64,000 nt of DNA from Stieleria bergensis (GTDB taxonomy: Bacteria; Planctomycetota; Planctomycetia; Pirellulales; Pirellulaceae), in contig CP036272.1 in NCBI GenBank assembly GCA_007745635.1, positions 3,713,398 to 3,777,397 on the forward strand. Direction: 5' to 3'. The first letter of the stretch is position 1. Each line of letters opens with the position of its first letter. The notes beneath the pieces are model-generated. The model was not told the DNA's origin and ran no database searches. It was given only the letters and a program-made list of their open reading frames with translations. A program made the translations under genes and the position numbers. Of the stretch, positions 38,657-47,328 are shown one piece after another.

Positions 38657-39941
38657 AACGTGCTTTCCTCCTGCGAACGTTGACGGCAACGACGAAATAG
38701 TCGATCAATGGAGCGAAGACGTTGCCAAACAAAATGGCCAACATGATGCCCTCTGGATACGCCGGGTTGATACAACGAATCAGTACGGTCATGAAACCGA
38801 TCAGCCCGCCATAGATCCATTTTCCTTTGTCAGTCATCGAGGCACTGACCGGATCAGTCGCCATGAAGACCAGTCCGAACGCCAATCCACCCGTCACATA
38901 GTGCCAGTAGAACGGAATGTGCGTCATTGGGTTACTGACACCGGTGGTGACACCGTTTAACAGCAGTGCGGTCCCGGTCACACCAAGCAACACGCCCAGC
39001 ATGACTCGCCAGGATCCGATTCCGGCGGCGATCAAGATGCCAGCACCGACCAGGCACATCAACGCGCTGGTCTCGCCGATACAGCCCTGAATATTGCCGA
39101 CAAAGGCATCCATCCAGGAGATTGAACTGGTCCAAGTGATCGGATCAGCGGTTCCAAAAGCATGGCTGATGTTGGTAAGCGATTTGACTGCAAATCCGCC
39201 ACCCTCGCCGACCGCCTGCGCGTTTGCCATCTGCCCCAGGGCGGTGGCGCCGCTGAATCCATCGACAGCCGTCCAGACTTGGTTTCCGCTGATTTCGCTG
39301 GAGTAACCAAAGTACAGGAAGGCCCGCGCGGATAAGGCCACATTGAGGAAGTTCCTGCCGGTTCCACCGAAGACCTCCTTGGCAATGATGACGCCAAAGG
39401 CGATCCCCAAGGCGACTTGCCAAAGCGGGATCGTGGGCGGCAATGTCAGCGGAAACAGCAAGCCGGTGACCAAGAAGCCTTCATTGATCTCGTGGCCACG
39501 CAGCATACTGAAGACTAATTCAATGTGACCGCCGACAAACATCGTCACGATGTAGATCGGCAGGAAGTAAATCAATCCCAATGCCATGCAGTCGCCAATG
39601 CTGGCCGCATCGTTGGTGAAGCCCACCCAGTTGTGAATGGCGTTGTGCCAATCACCCTGGTAGACCTCGTTGGCCGCCTTGACTTTTTCAATCGTCAAGT
39701 TGGCTTGGTGCCCAACATTCCACATGCCGAATAAAGTGGCTGGCACGAGCGCCATCACCACGGTGATCATCATCCGCTTCAAATCGATGTTGTCTCGCAC
39801 ATGGGTGTTCCCATGTGCGACCTCTCCCGGCGTGTACAAAAACGTATCTAACGCCTCGTACATCGGGTACGCGATCTGCAGCGGTCCGCCTTTGGCGAAC
39901 AGCGGATGGACTTTGTCCAGAGCAGCGCGAAGTGCTTTCAT
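38643..39941 (-). CDS. nqrB: Na+-translocating NADH:quinone reductase subunit B
   Basis: 432 residues with about ten hydrophobic segments. The motif VDGFSGATALGQ near residue 230 holds the Thr flavinylated by ApbE. FNDEGF-like features of the family are visible as GHEINEGFLVTGLLFPLTLP, and the C-terminal part reads DPVSASMTDKGKWIYGG. NqrB carries covalent FMN, riboflavin and the main sodium path. It lies 130 nt after nqrA and overlaps nqrC by 14 nt. Confidence 0.96.
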   Translation of the reverse strand: MKALRAALDKVHPLFAKGGPLQIAYPMYEALDTFLYTPGEVAHGNTHVRDNIDLKRMMITVVMALVPATLFGMWNVGHQANLTIEKVKAANEVYQGDWHNAIHNWVGFTNDAASIGDCMALGLIYFLPIYIVTMFVGGHIELVFSMLRGHEINEGFLVTGLLFPLTLPPTIPLWQVALGIAFGVIIAKEVFGGTGRNFLNVALSARAFLYFGYSSEISGNQVWTAVDGFSGATALGQMANAQAVGEGGGFAVKSLTNISHAFGTADPITWTSSISWMDAFVGNIQGCIGETSALMCLVGAGILIAAGIGSWRVMLGVLLGVTGTALLLNGVTTGVSNPMTHIPFYWHYVTGGLAFGLVFMATDPVSASMTDKGKWIYGGLIGFMTVLIRCINPAYPEGIMLAILFGNVFAPLIDYFVVAVNVRRRKARYVTT

Positions 39942-40071
39942 TGGTCAGATTGCCGGTTAAACGGTTCCTGTCAGTGATTTTGCTGCCACCCATCGGCGGC
40001 AAACATTTGAATGGTCGGTTTGCGATCAAGACGCCACGTGCAGGCGACCAACGCAAAATGCAAGGCGACGA

Positions 40072-41421
40072 TCAACCGTCGCGTTCAATGGTGGTCAAGT
40101 TTTCGCGAAGCAATGATCCGTACTCGTACTTGCCAGGGCAAACAAACGTGCACAGTGCCAAATCTTCTTCTTCTAACTCCAAAGCGCCCAAGTCTTGAGC
40201 TTGATCGGTATCGCGAACAATCAATGCACGCAACAGCTGCGTTGGCATGATGTCCAACGGCATGACTTTTTCGTAAGTCCCCAAGGGCACCATCGCTCGC
40301 TTGCTGCCAGCGGTCGTGCTGCTGAAAGCAAACTTCTGTCCGGGGAACATCGCCGAGGCAAACACGCGGGTGACGCTAAACTTGTCAAATCCGGGCTTCT
40401 GCCAGCCCAGGAATTCACGCTCGTCCCCTTCTTCGATGATTGAAATCTGGCTGTGATAACGACCCAAGAAATTGTGGGGTTCCGTCGCAATGCGGCCGTG
40501 AAAAACCGATCCGCTGATGGACCGAATCTTGACCGATTCGTCGTATTCGCCCGCAATCAATTCATCAACGCTGGCACCGACGCGTGTCTCCAGCAAACGA
40601 GGCTTGCCAACCAATGGACCGGCCAGCGAAATCACTCGGCGAACGTCCAAACGTCCCGTGTTAAACAACGCGCCAATCGCGATCACATCTTGGTAGCCCA
40701 AGTACCAAACCGTCTTGTGCGGTCCGACGGGATCCAACTGGTGAATGTGAGTGCCGACCAAACCGGCTGGGTGAGGACCGCCGAACTCAGTGACTTTCAC
40801 CCCATCAACGGCGTCACCAGGAATCTCTGCTCCACTCTGCTTACAAACGTGAACCAGCCCATCGGTCAACTTCGTCAAAACCGACAAACCAATGCGGAAC
40901 TCTTCGCGGCGATCAGCCATCGCAACCACCGGGCAAGCTGCCAAAGGGTTGGTGTCGATCGCTTGCACGAAGATCGAACTGGGCACCGAACCAACGGCAG
41001 GTACCTTGCCGTAAGGACGTGTGCGAAGCGAGGTCCATAGACCGCTCTCGGAAAGCAACTCCGCCGTCCTTTCGCGGTCGAATGAAGCCAGGTCGCCCAC
41101 GTTAAAAGTCACCTGGTCGGATTCACCCGCATCAGGATTCACTTCAATGACGATCGCTTCAAACTTCCGTTTGGCTCCGCGAATGACGTCGACCACTTTG
41201 CCGGCAGCCGGCGAAGTGAACGTCACACCAGCGGTTTTCTTGTCAGTAAACAGTGGCTGACCAAGCTTGACCGTGTCGCCCTCGGCGACCAGCATCGTCG
41301 GTTTCATCCCGACGTAATCATCACCCAGTAACGCGACTTTGGTTACCGGTCGGGCGACTTCGATATGCTGAGCGGGGGTGCCCAGAATCGGCAGATCCAG
41401 CCCTTTTTTAATCGTGATCAT
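40072..41421 (-). CDS. nqrA: Na+-translocating NADH:quinone reductase subunit A
   Basis: 449 residues, family-normal. It begins [20 protein letters not shown], the standard NqrA start. Later parts include [20 protein letters not shown] (biotinyl-like fold), [12 protein letters not shown] and the C-terminal [20 protein letters not shown]. NqrA is a cytoplasmic, quinone-associated subunit. First gene of the operon; an 18-bp palindrome lies 320 nt upstream, and a hairpin lies 40 nt upstream in the presumed leader. Confidence 0.96.
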   Translation of the reverse strand: MITIKKGLDLPILGTPAQHIEVARPVTKVALLGDDYVGMKPTMLVAEGDTVKLGQPLFTDKKTAGVTFTSPAAGKVVDVIRGAKRKFEAIVIEVNPDAGESDQVTFNVGDLASFDRERTAELLSESGLWTSLRTRPYGKVPAVGSVPSSIFVQAIDTNPLAACPVVAMADRREEFRIGLSVLTKLTDGLVHVCKQSGAEIPGDAVDGVKVTEFGGPHPAGLVGTHIHQLDPVGPHKTVWYLGYQDVIAIGALFNTGRLDVRRVISLAGPLVGKPRLLETRVGASVDELIAGEYDESVKIRSISGSVFHGRIATEPHNFLGRYHSQISIIEEGDEREFLGWQKPGFDKFSVTRVFASAMFPGQKFAFSSTTAGSKRAMVPLGTYEKVMPLDIMPTQLLRALIVRDTDQAQDLGALELEEEDLALCTFVCPGKYEYGSLLRENLTTIERDG

Positions 41422-41460
41422 AGAACGGACAAGAATTGATTGTGTATGAAAGGTGGGACA

Positions 41461-41477
41461 GAACGAACACTTCGTTC
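41461..41477 (-). promoter_or_regulatory. Perfect hairpin in the nqrA leader
   Basis: GAACGAA-CAC-TTCGTTC, a 7-bp stem with a 3-nt loop, 40-56 nt before the nqrA start. It could be an operator or a 5'-UTR stability element; no family was recognised. Confidence 0.4.
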
Positions 41478-41496
41478 ACCCCATTTCTTTATTGCA

Positions 41497-41528
41497 GCCT
41501 GGCTTTGCAAGTGCCTGGCTTTGCAAGC
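41497..41528. repeat. 16-bp tandem repeat, two units
   Basis: GCCTGGCTTTGCAAGT and GCCTGGCTTTGCAAGC are adjacent, then ACCTGGCACGG continues as a partial third unit. Non-coding, upstream of nqrA. Confidence 0.7.
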
Positions 41529-41739
41529 ACCTGGCACGGCCCAGCGAGCAGGCGGCCACGGCGGCTTTCGCTGTCGCGTCGTGAACATCAAATCATTGGC
41601 CATGCTGGTCGCAGCGGACGGGATCGACGGCGAAATTTTCGACCGATCCCCCGACACCAAGCCACAACAATACAACTGTAAACCAGCCCATTGGGCAACA
41701 CCCAACAACCACACGACGCCACAACAAACCGGCTCTACT

Positions 41740-41757
41740 TTGTGAATTTTTTCACAA
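41740..41757. promoter_or_regulatory. CRP/FNR-family-like operator upstream of nqrA
   Basis: TTGTGAATTTTTTCACAA is a perfect inverted repeat. It contains TGTGA-N6-TCACA, which is exactly the half-site and spacing bound by CRP-type regulators. It lies 320 nt before nqrA and about 810 nt before typA. Control of the nqr operon by a CRP/FNR relative is plausible; the regulator is not in the window. Confidence 0.5.
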
Positions 41758-42568
41758 GGCAAGGCGGACAACAAGCCCGCGGTCGGGTTTGGTGCTCCAT
41801 CAGCCGAAAACTTTCCGCGGGCATCGCGAACTGCTCACAACGTTTCGCAGGGAAATATTACATAGCAGACCCAAACTGGCAACGGCAGGCGGCAGACTAC
41901 GGCAAATCCTATCCAATCATTCTCGACTAGGGAAAACGGAGCCCCTGTAAACCACCGTTAGTGGCTCGCCATGTTCCAGGCCAGTCATCGTCCGAATGCG
42001 GACTTTCCATTCAAACCTCGCGTTACGACGAAAGGGTCAATGGGAACCTACCAGATGCTGCGCCCGACGATGCAAGATCTAGGAATCGTAACGCCGTGAA
42101 AAGTGCCGCCGTCATCGAGCGACTGAGGCCAGCTTTCGGTGACTCGCCTGAACGACAGATCGAGATGGTTACCTGACTGCGATCGGTCACCAACGAGCGA
42201 GCGTCGGCACAACCCGGACGACAGTCTTGCTGGACCTGCTAGGTCTTTCACGGTGACAATCGACGCCTGCAAGCCTTCGTTAAGTCAGTCATCGGTCCGG
42301 TCACTGAAACCCGATTCAGTCAACAGCGAATCGGACTCTGGTCCAGGCGGAGGTAAGCGGGGAATGATGCTCAACTCGCGTGGCGGTCCAGGCGGCGACC
42401 GAAAGGCCTAACACACAGGTTCCACAGCGAAACGAGTCCATTTCTTAATCGTTCCTAACCCGCCAGTCGCACTGCACAAAAACGTGCGAGTTCGCTAGGC
42501 TTTGACGCATCTCAACGTCCGAGTTTTTCTTGGTCACCACCGTAACACGCTATGAAGAATCAAGTCCC
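41758..42568. other. Long spacer between nqrA and typA
   Basis: About 800 nt. Small frames such as 42139-42411 (plus; Gly/Pro/Arg-rich end) lack a domain, a start signal and any relation I recognise, so none is called. A structured RNA was looked for (RNase P, tmRNA and SRP RNA hallmarks) and not found. Confidence 0.5.
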
Positions 42569-44398
42569 GTGAGCATCACTACTGAAACTGAACGTCGCAA
42601 CGACATCCGCAACGTTGTCATCATTGCTCACGTCGACCATGGCAAAACCACAATGGTTGATTGCCTGCTGCGTCAAAGCGGTCAATTCCGCGACACCGAA
42701 TTGCAGGGCGACTGCATTCTGGATTCGAATGACTTGGAGCGAGAGCGTGGGATCACGATTCTGGCCAAGAACATTGCGATCCCTTATCGCGACACCAAGA
42801 TCAACTTGATTGACACCCCGGGTCACGCGGACTTTGGCGGTGAAGTTGAGCGTGTGTTGACCATGGCTGACGGTTGTTTGGTGTTGGTCGATGCGGCTGA
42901 AGGTCCGATGCCACAAACGCGTTACGTGTTGGAAAAAGCGCTTGCTGCGGGCGTCAAACCCATCATCGTGGTCAACAAAATTGATCGCCCCGACGCTCGC
43001 TCCCATGAAGCCTTGGACGAGGCGTTGGAGCTGCTGGCGGAACTTGGTGGTGAAGATCAACTGGACGAAGTGGCGTATGTGTTCACCAGTGGCAAATCTG
43101 GGTACGCGACCACTGACCCCGATTCGCCTGGCGAAGACATGCGTCCACTGATGGACCTCTTGGTCGACCATCTGCCCGGACCGGTCGTGGACACCGACGC
43201 GCCCTTGCGTATGCTGGTCACGACATTGGACTGGAGCGAGTACGTTGGCCGAATCGCTGTGGGACGGATTCAATCCGGCGACATCAGTGCCGGTCAAACG
43301 ATTGAGTTGCATCAGAAAGATGGCCCTGTCAAACAGAAGATCTCGGGCCTGTACATGTTTGACAAACTGGGACGCGCCCCGGCAGAACATGCCAAGGCCG
43401 GAGACATCATTGCCCTGGAAGGCTTAGAGAACGTCGAAATCGGGGACACTGTCTCCTTGGTCGCGGCGAACAACGCCTTTGAACGGCCCTCGGTTGACGA
43501 GCCAACGCTGGAAATGGTGTTTGCCGTCAACTCGTCTCCGTTTGCTGGCCGCGAAGGCAAGTATGTCACGACGCGACAAATCAAAGGCCGCCTGGAAAAA
43601 GAACTGGAACGCAATGTTGCGTTGCGTGTTGAAACCATTCCTGGCACCGAATCGTATGCCGTCAAGGGCCGTGGGATCCTGCACTTGGCAGTTCTGATTG
43701 AAACCATGCGTCGCGAAGGCTATGAGCTTAGCATCGGCAAGCCGCGCGTGATCAATCGTGACATCGACGGCAAACCCCACGAGCCTTTTGAAGGCTTGCG
43801 AGTTGAAGTGCCCACCGAATCGATGGGCCCTGTCATGGAGCTCGTTGGACTGCGTCGCGGCAGCTTGCTAGAAATGACACAGCGGGGCGAGTACAGCTTG
43901 CTGCAGTTCATCATTCCCTCACGTGGCTTGATCGGATTGCGAACCCGACTGCTGAATGCGACACGAGGCACGGCAGTCATTCACCATCGCTTTGCCGAAT
44001 ACCGCCCGGTCGAGCCGGATGTCCCCGGCCGTGGCAATGGTGTGCTGATTTCAATGGTTGCCGGCAAGGTTATGCCCTTTGCCTTGTTTGGCTTACAAGA
44101 TCGCAGCGATCTGTTTGTCGCTCCGGGCACCGACGTTTACGAAGGCATGCTGGTCGGCGAGAACGCGCGCGACAACGACATGAACGTGAACCCCTGTCGA
44201 GAAAAGAAGCTGACCAACATGCGTGCTTCGGGCAGCGATGAAAACGTGATCCTCAAACCGCCACGCCAAATGTCACTCGAAGCGGCCCTGGAATACATCG
44301 AGGACGATGAATTGGTCGAAGTCACCCCCGAGAGCATTCGGCTAAGAAAAATCCTGCTCAAGGAATCCGATCGACGCCGCAACAATCGCAATCGATAG
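42569..44398 (+). CDS. typA: Ribosome-associated GTPase TypA/BipA
   Basis: 609 residues from GTG at 42569; a TTG at 42530 would add 13 residues (MVTTVTRYEESSP) and cannot be excluded. The G domain has HVDHGKTT (G1), RGITI (G2), [15 protein letters not shown] (G3), NKIDRPDA (G4) and SGKSGYA (G5 region). The EF-Tu-like domain 2, the EF-G-like domains III and V, and the C-terminal BipA domain follow ([20 protein letters not shown], then [20 protein letters not shown]). TypA acts on 50S ribosomal subunit assembly and stress or cold adaptation. Single gene by spacing. Confidence 0.96.
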   Translation: MSITTETERRNDIRNVVIIAHVDHGKTTMVDCLLRQSGQFRDTELQGDCILDSNDLERERGITILAKNIAIPYRDTKINLIDTPGHADFGGEVERVLTMADGCLVLVDAAEGPMPQTRYVLEKALAAGVKPIIVVNKIDRPDARSHEALDEALELLAELGGEDQLDEVAYVFTSGKSGYATTDPDSPGEDMRPLMDLLVDHLPGPVVDTDAPLRMLVTTLDWSEYVGRIAVGRIQSGDISAGQTIELHQKDGPVKQKISGLYMFDKLGRAPAEHAKAGDIIALEGLENVEIGDTVSLVAANNAFERPSVDEPTLEMVFAVNSSPFAGREGKYVTTRQIKGRLEKELERNVALRVETIPGTESYAVKGRGILHLAVLIETMRREGYELSIGKPRVINRDIDGKPHEPFEGLRVEVPTESMGPVMELVGLRRGSLLEMTQRGEYSLLQFIIPSRGLIGLRTRLLNATRGTAVIHHRFAEYRPVEPDVPGRGNGVLISMVAGKVMPFALFGLQDRSDLFVAPGTDVYEGMLVGENARDNDMNVNPCREKKLTNMRASGSDENVILKPPRQMSLEAALEYIEDDELVEVTPESIRLRKILLKESDRRRNNRNR

Positions 44399-44415
44399 CC
44401 TGCATGACGGCAGGC
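44398..44415. terminator. Hairpin directly after typA
   Basis: GCCTGC-ATGACG-GCAGGC, a perfect 6-bp stem starting at the last base of the stop codon. A T-rich stretch (TTGTTTTTG) comes about 20 nt later, so termination is possible but not canonical. Confidence 0.35.
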
Positions 44416-44657
44416 GATTGACGGTCTGCCCTTGTTTTTGCCGAACTTCACGCGATGCACGTGCATGGCGCCGAACCATTGCGTTTGCCCGACGTACACA
44501 TTGACGTCAGCCGAATGCCCGCCGGACGGAACGGCCCAGCGTCAGGGCGTTCAGGTGATCAATGGCACGGACGTTCATTGCCACCGACGGCCAATACCGC
44601 CGCCCCACCGAACCCACTCACTCCGGACACCAGCGTCCTTCCACGGAGACCCAACCC

Positions 44658-45182
44658 ATGACTCGACGTTTCCTTACCGCTGTCTGCACGCTCGCTGTGG
44701 CAGTTTGCTTGACAGGCATGCCCGGTTGCAAGAATGGCGGCCCAACGGACGCTGACAAATCAGGCTCCACCGAGCAAGAAGGCCACCAAGAGGAAGGGCA
44801 CGCAGAACATACGCACGAGTATGCAACGCTGGCCGAAGCACTCCCAGAACTGGAGTCCATGAAAACCCAACTCGGCGACGCCATCGCTGCCAAAGATGGC
44901 AAGCTGGCCGACGACGTGATTCACCACATGGCAGCGGTCATTCATGGTGGATACGAGATGAGCGACAAACTGGCCGAAGCTGAAGGCGAAGCCACCAAGG
45001 ATGCCTTGGACAAATTCCGCGAAGCCTTCGACGAACTCCACTCCCTGGCTCATGACGGCAAACCCATGGAAGACATCCAAGCGGCCTGGGACAAAGCCAA
45101 GCAGCCCGCCGAGGAAGCCTTCGCCGAACTGAAGAAACTGGCAGAAAGCTCCGATAAGAAGGATGGCCCAGCCGCTGAATAA
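44658..45182 (+). CDS. Small predicted lipoprotein, His-rich N-terminus, helical
   Basis: 174 residues from the ATG at 44658, with GGAG nine nt upstream; the frame is open from 44562 but without protein-like character. The signal sequence MTRRFLTAVCTLAVAVCLTG ends at MPGC, a plausible lipobox. After it, HQEEGHAEHTHEYATLAEAL holds five His in 15 residues. Four amphipathic helices then follow (TLAEALPELESMKTQLGDAI and others), a pattern resembling small periplasmic four-helix proteins. The His cluster suggests metal binding, which is inference. A second lipoprotein follows after 111 nt. Confidence 0.75.
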   Translation: MTRRFLTAVCTLAVAVCLTGMPGCKNGGPTDADKSGSTEQEGHQEEGHAEHTHEYATLAEALPELESMKTQLGDAIAAKDGKLADDVIHHMAAVIHGGYEMSDKLAEAEGEATKDALDKFREAFDELHSLAHDGKPMEDIQAAWDKAKQPAEEAFAELKKLAESSDKKDGPAAE

Positions 45183-45293
45183 AGCCGCGCCATCGAGTGA
45201 ACCTGCAATCGGTCGGTCCTCGTTTGATGGCCGACCGTTTTCACATTCATGATGAATCGTTTCTTGATCGACAGTCATAACACAGGTGATGTG

Positions 45294-45809
45294 ATGAAAA
45301 CTTCTGGTCTTTCACTCGCGACGCTCGCATTGGCGCTGTTTCTGACCGGCTGCCAAGGCGAAACGAAATCAGCCGTTCCTGCCAGCACCGTCTCCTTGCC
45401 CGCCGCGCCCGAATCAGACCTGTCGGTCTTGAATGCGACCGAAGTCAAGGATTCGGAGTCGCTTCCTGAGGTCGTGCTGGTCTCTGGACGCATCGACAGC
45501 GGTGCGGATGCAGAGGTCTTCCAACCGGGGCAGATGACGTTCATGATGAGTCAGATGCCGGACGCTTCACACGCTGACGGTGACCCCGACCACGCGGACA
45601 ACTGCCCCTTTTGCGCGATGTCTGTGGCTCGAGCCCCAAAAGTGATCGTCAACTTCACCGACTCCTCAGGCACCGTCCGCAGTGGCGACCCCAGAACGGC
45701 CCTGGGCGTCAAGAAAGGTGACGCTGTTCTGGTTGAAGGCAAAGCGACGTTCAACCCCGACTTAAAGGTGGTCGAGGTTCAGGCGACGGCGGTCTATCAG
45801 CACCCCTAG
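45294..45809 (+). CDS. Small predicted lipoprotein with a His/Cys motif and OB-like domain
   Basis: 171 residues from the ATG at 45294. The signal peptide MKTSGLSLATLALALFLTGC ends in a perfect LTGC lipobox. The mature part has a beta-rich domain (EVVLVSGRIDSG, KVIVNFTDSSGTV, GDAVLVEGKATFNPDLKVVE) like an OB fold. Between the strands lies HADGDPDHADNCPFCAM, with three His and a CxxC. Likely envelope-anchored and possibly metal- or redox-active. Probably co-transcribed with the His-rich lipoprotein before it. Family not known to me by name. Confidence 0.75.
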   Translation: MKTSGLSLATLALALFLTGCQGETKSAVPASTVSLPAAPESDLSVLNATEVKDSESLPEVVLVSGRIDSGADAEVFQPGQMTFMMSQMPDASHADGDPDHADNCPFCAMSVARAPKVIVNFTDSSGTVRSGDPRTALGVKKGDAVLVEGKATFNPDLKVVEVQATAVYQHP

Positions 45810-46196
45810 GGCTAGCATTGCCAGGGCGGATTCGCCAGCATGTGGCGCAGCGCGGACCAGCCCGCATGTGCCGAAGGGTTTTCATTTCGATGCCACCCGG
45901 ATGTGGTCAGCCCCGCCAACACGGGCCTTTCTAAACCGTAAGGCCGCGCCATTTTTTCTAGCCGGCTCAATCCAGCGTTTTTGACACAAATCCTGCCGAC
46001 AAGTCGCGTCAAGCGTCAACATGGCCACGCAAAACTTGCTAAAATTATGGCAACGAACCCACCAGCGATTCACCGTCTGGTGAATCCAAATTCTGGCGGT
46101 GAGAGTCCCTTTGCCTGTTCAAGGGGACTGTCCTTGCGAGCTTGCAGCAACACCATCGTTTCCCCATCTCTCTATTCCTAAATCTACTGAGCGTTC
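45810..46196. other. Spacer upstream of the STAS gene
   Basis: 387 nt with no credible gene. A hairpin AGTCCCTTT...AAGGGGACT (46104-46129, one bulge) lies about 70 nt before the STAS start. Its position fits a leader structure or a terminator read-through site, with no T-tract. Confidence 0.4.
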
Positions 46197-46562
46197 ATGT
46201 CGGCGATCACTGCGGAAAAAATCGGCGAAATTTTGGTGGTTGGATTTACCGACACCAAAATCCTAGACAGTCAACGAATCGAGCAGATCGGAGACGAGCT
46301 TCAGAAGGTCATCGCGCAGGCAACCGACAAAAAGTTGCTCTGCTCCTTTCGCGGTGTCTCCTTCATGTCCTCACCCATGGTGACGAAGCTCCTGCAACTT
46401 CACAAAGCTTGCAAGGGTGCCGGCGTGACGCTGAAGTTCTCGGACATCTCGCCAAACATGATGGAAGTGTTTCGGATCACCAATCTGAACAAGATGTTTG
46501 ACATCCAGACCGACGAAGCAGCAGCCGTGAAGAGCTTCAACAAGAAAGGCTGGTTCGGTTGA
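46197..46562 (+). CDS. STAS-domain protein (anti-sigma factor antagonist type)
   Basis: 121 residues, a complete stand-alone STAS domain: GEILVVGFTDTKILDSQRIE, then CSFRGVSFMSSPMVTKLLQL and GVTLKFSDISPNMMEVFRIT. The Ser pair in FMSSPM is at the position phosphorylated in SpoIIAA-like antagonists. The next gene, starting 1 nt after its stop, has a histidine-kinase-like ATPase fold. The pair may form a partner-switching or kinase-antagonist module. Partner sigma factor or anti-sigma kinase not in the window. Confidence 0.88.
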   Translation: MSAITAEKIGEILVVGFTDTKILDSQRIEQIGDELQKVIAQATDKKLLCSFRGVSFMSSPMVTKLLQLHKACKGAGVTLKFSDISPNMMEVFRITNLNKMFDIQTDEAAAVKSFNKKGWFG

Positions 46563-46563
46563 G

Positions 46564-47322
46564 ATGAACGGCGCTGGAATGGACGGCGACGCTCTGCCCG
46601 AGGAAAGCTCCCCGAGAGCGAATCAGGCAGACCCCGAGCGGAGCTCCTACAAAGCAGGCCCCGAGCGGAGCTCCTACCAGCCCTGTGAGCCTGAAGCGTC
46701 AGGCCTAGATGTCAACCGCATGATTGATCTGGAACGCAGTCAGATCGGCCATGAAATTCATGACGCTCTCCTGCCGCTGATCTTTGCGGCTTCGGCAAAT
46801 CTCTCGTCTCTGAATGTTGACGCCATCGCTCAGGCGGACGCGAAAGCAGCGACCCAGATCCGGCACGCTCAAGACTTCTTGCGCGACGCGTTGCAGTACG
46901 GTCGCCAGATGTTGACGCAAATCTATCCGCCCGAGTTAGAGCGTTGGCCCTTTGTCGCGGCGATCAAAGACGCAGCCGAACGCATTTGCGAATCACAGTG
47001 CGAATTGATTTGGCACTTTGCCGAGGACAGCCCGGTCTGCGACTCCTCGTGGGATCGCGATCAAGCCGCGGCCACGTACCGGATCATCATCGAAGCGATA
47101 CGCAACGCTCTTCGGCATGGCAACGCAAGCTGCATTGCGGTGCGCTGTCATCACGATCATTTAGTGATCGTTGACGACGGTGACGGCTTTGATCCTGCGA
47201 GTGTTCCCAGCGGACACTTCGGCATCCGCTCGATGAAGGGTCGCGCCGCACTGGTGGGCTACCGATTGACCGTCGAATCAGCATCCGGCGGCCCAACCAC
47301 GGTGCGGGTCAGCTTCTCATAG
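46564..47322 (+). CDS. Soluble histidine-kinase-like ATPase (HisKA_3/HATPase)
   Basis: 252 residues. After a 50-residue variable N-terminus comes ERSQIGHEIHDALLPLIFAA, a HisKA_3-type dimerisation and phosphoacceptor box with His in HEIHD. The ATPase part has IIIEAIRNALRHGNA (N box), VDDGDGFDPASV (G1-like) and GHFGIRSMKGRAALVGYRLT (G2). No transmembrane or sensor domain is visible. It starts at 46564, one nt after the STAS gene stop, so the two are probably coupled. The N-terminus is built from DNA repeats (next entry). It may phosphorylate a response regulator elsewhere or act with the STAS protein. Confidence 0.85.
   Translation: MNGAGMDGDALPEESSPRANQADPERSSYKAGPERSSYQPCEPEASGLDVNRMIDLERSQIGHEIHDALLPLIFAASANLSSLNVDAIAQADAKAATQIRHAQDFLRDALQYGRQMLTQIYPPELERWPFVAAIKDAAERICESQCELIWHFAEDSPVCDSSWDRDQAAATYRIIIEAIRNALRHGNASCIAVRCHHDHLVIVDDGDGFDPASVPSGHFGIRSMKGRAALVGYRLTVESASGGPTTVRVSFS
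46627..46704 (+). repeat. Repeats inside the kinase N-terminus
   Basis: Two copies of a 24-bp unit (GCAGRCCCCGAGCGGAGCTC plus CTAC) start at 46627 and 46654, 27 bp apart, encoding PERSSY twice. A palindrome GCCTGA-AGCG-TCAGGC follows at 46689-46704. The composition differs from the conserved domain that follows, so repeat DNA seems to have been incorporated in frame. Confidence 0.8.
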
Positions 47323-47328
47323 CCAGCC

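Noticed and set aside
42139-42411. 90-codon frame before typA
   Set aside because: Gly/Arg/Ser-rich, no start signal, no domain; lies in a spacer with several equally weak frames.
42560-43390. 276-codon frame antisense to typA
   Set aside because: Shadow of the GTPase domain; the plus-strand frame has all G motifs.
46060-46135. tRNA or riboswitch in the spacer before the STAS gene
   Set aside because: A hairpin is present but there is no cloverleaf, T-loop sequence or known riboswitch core.
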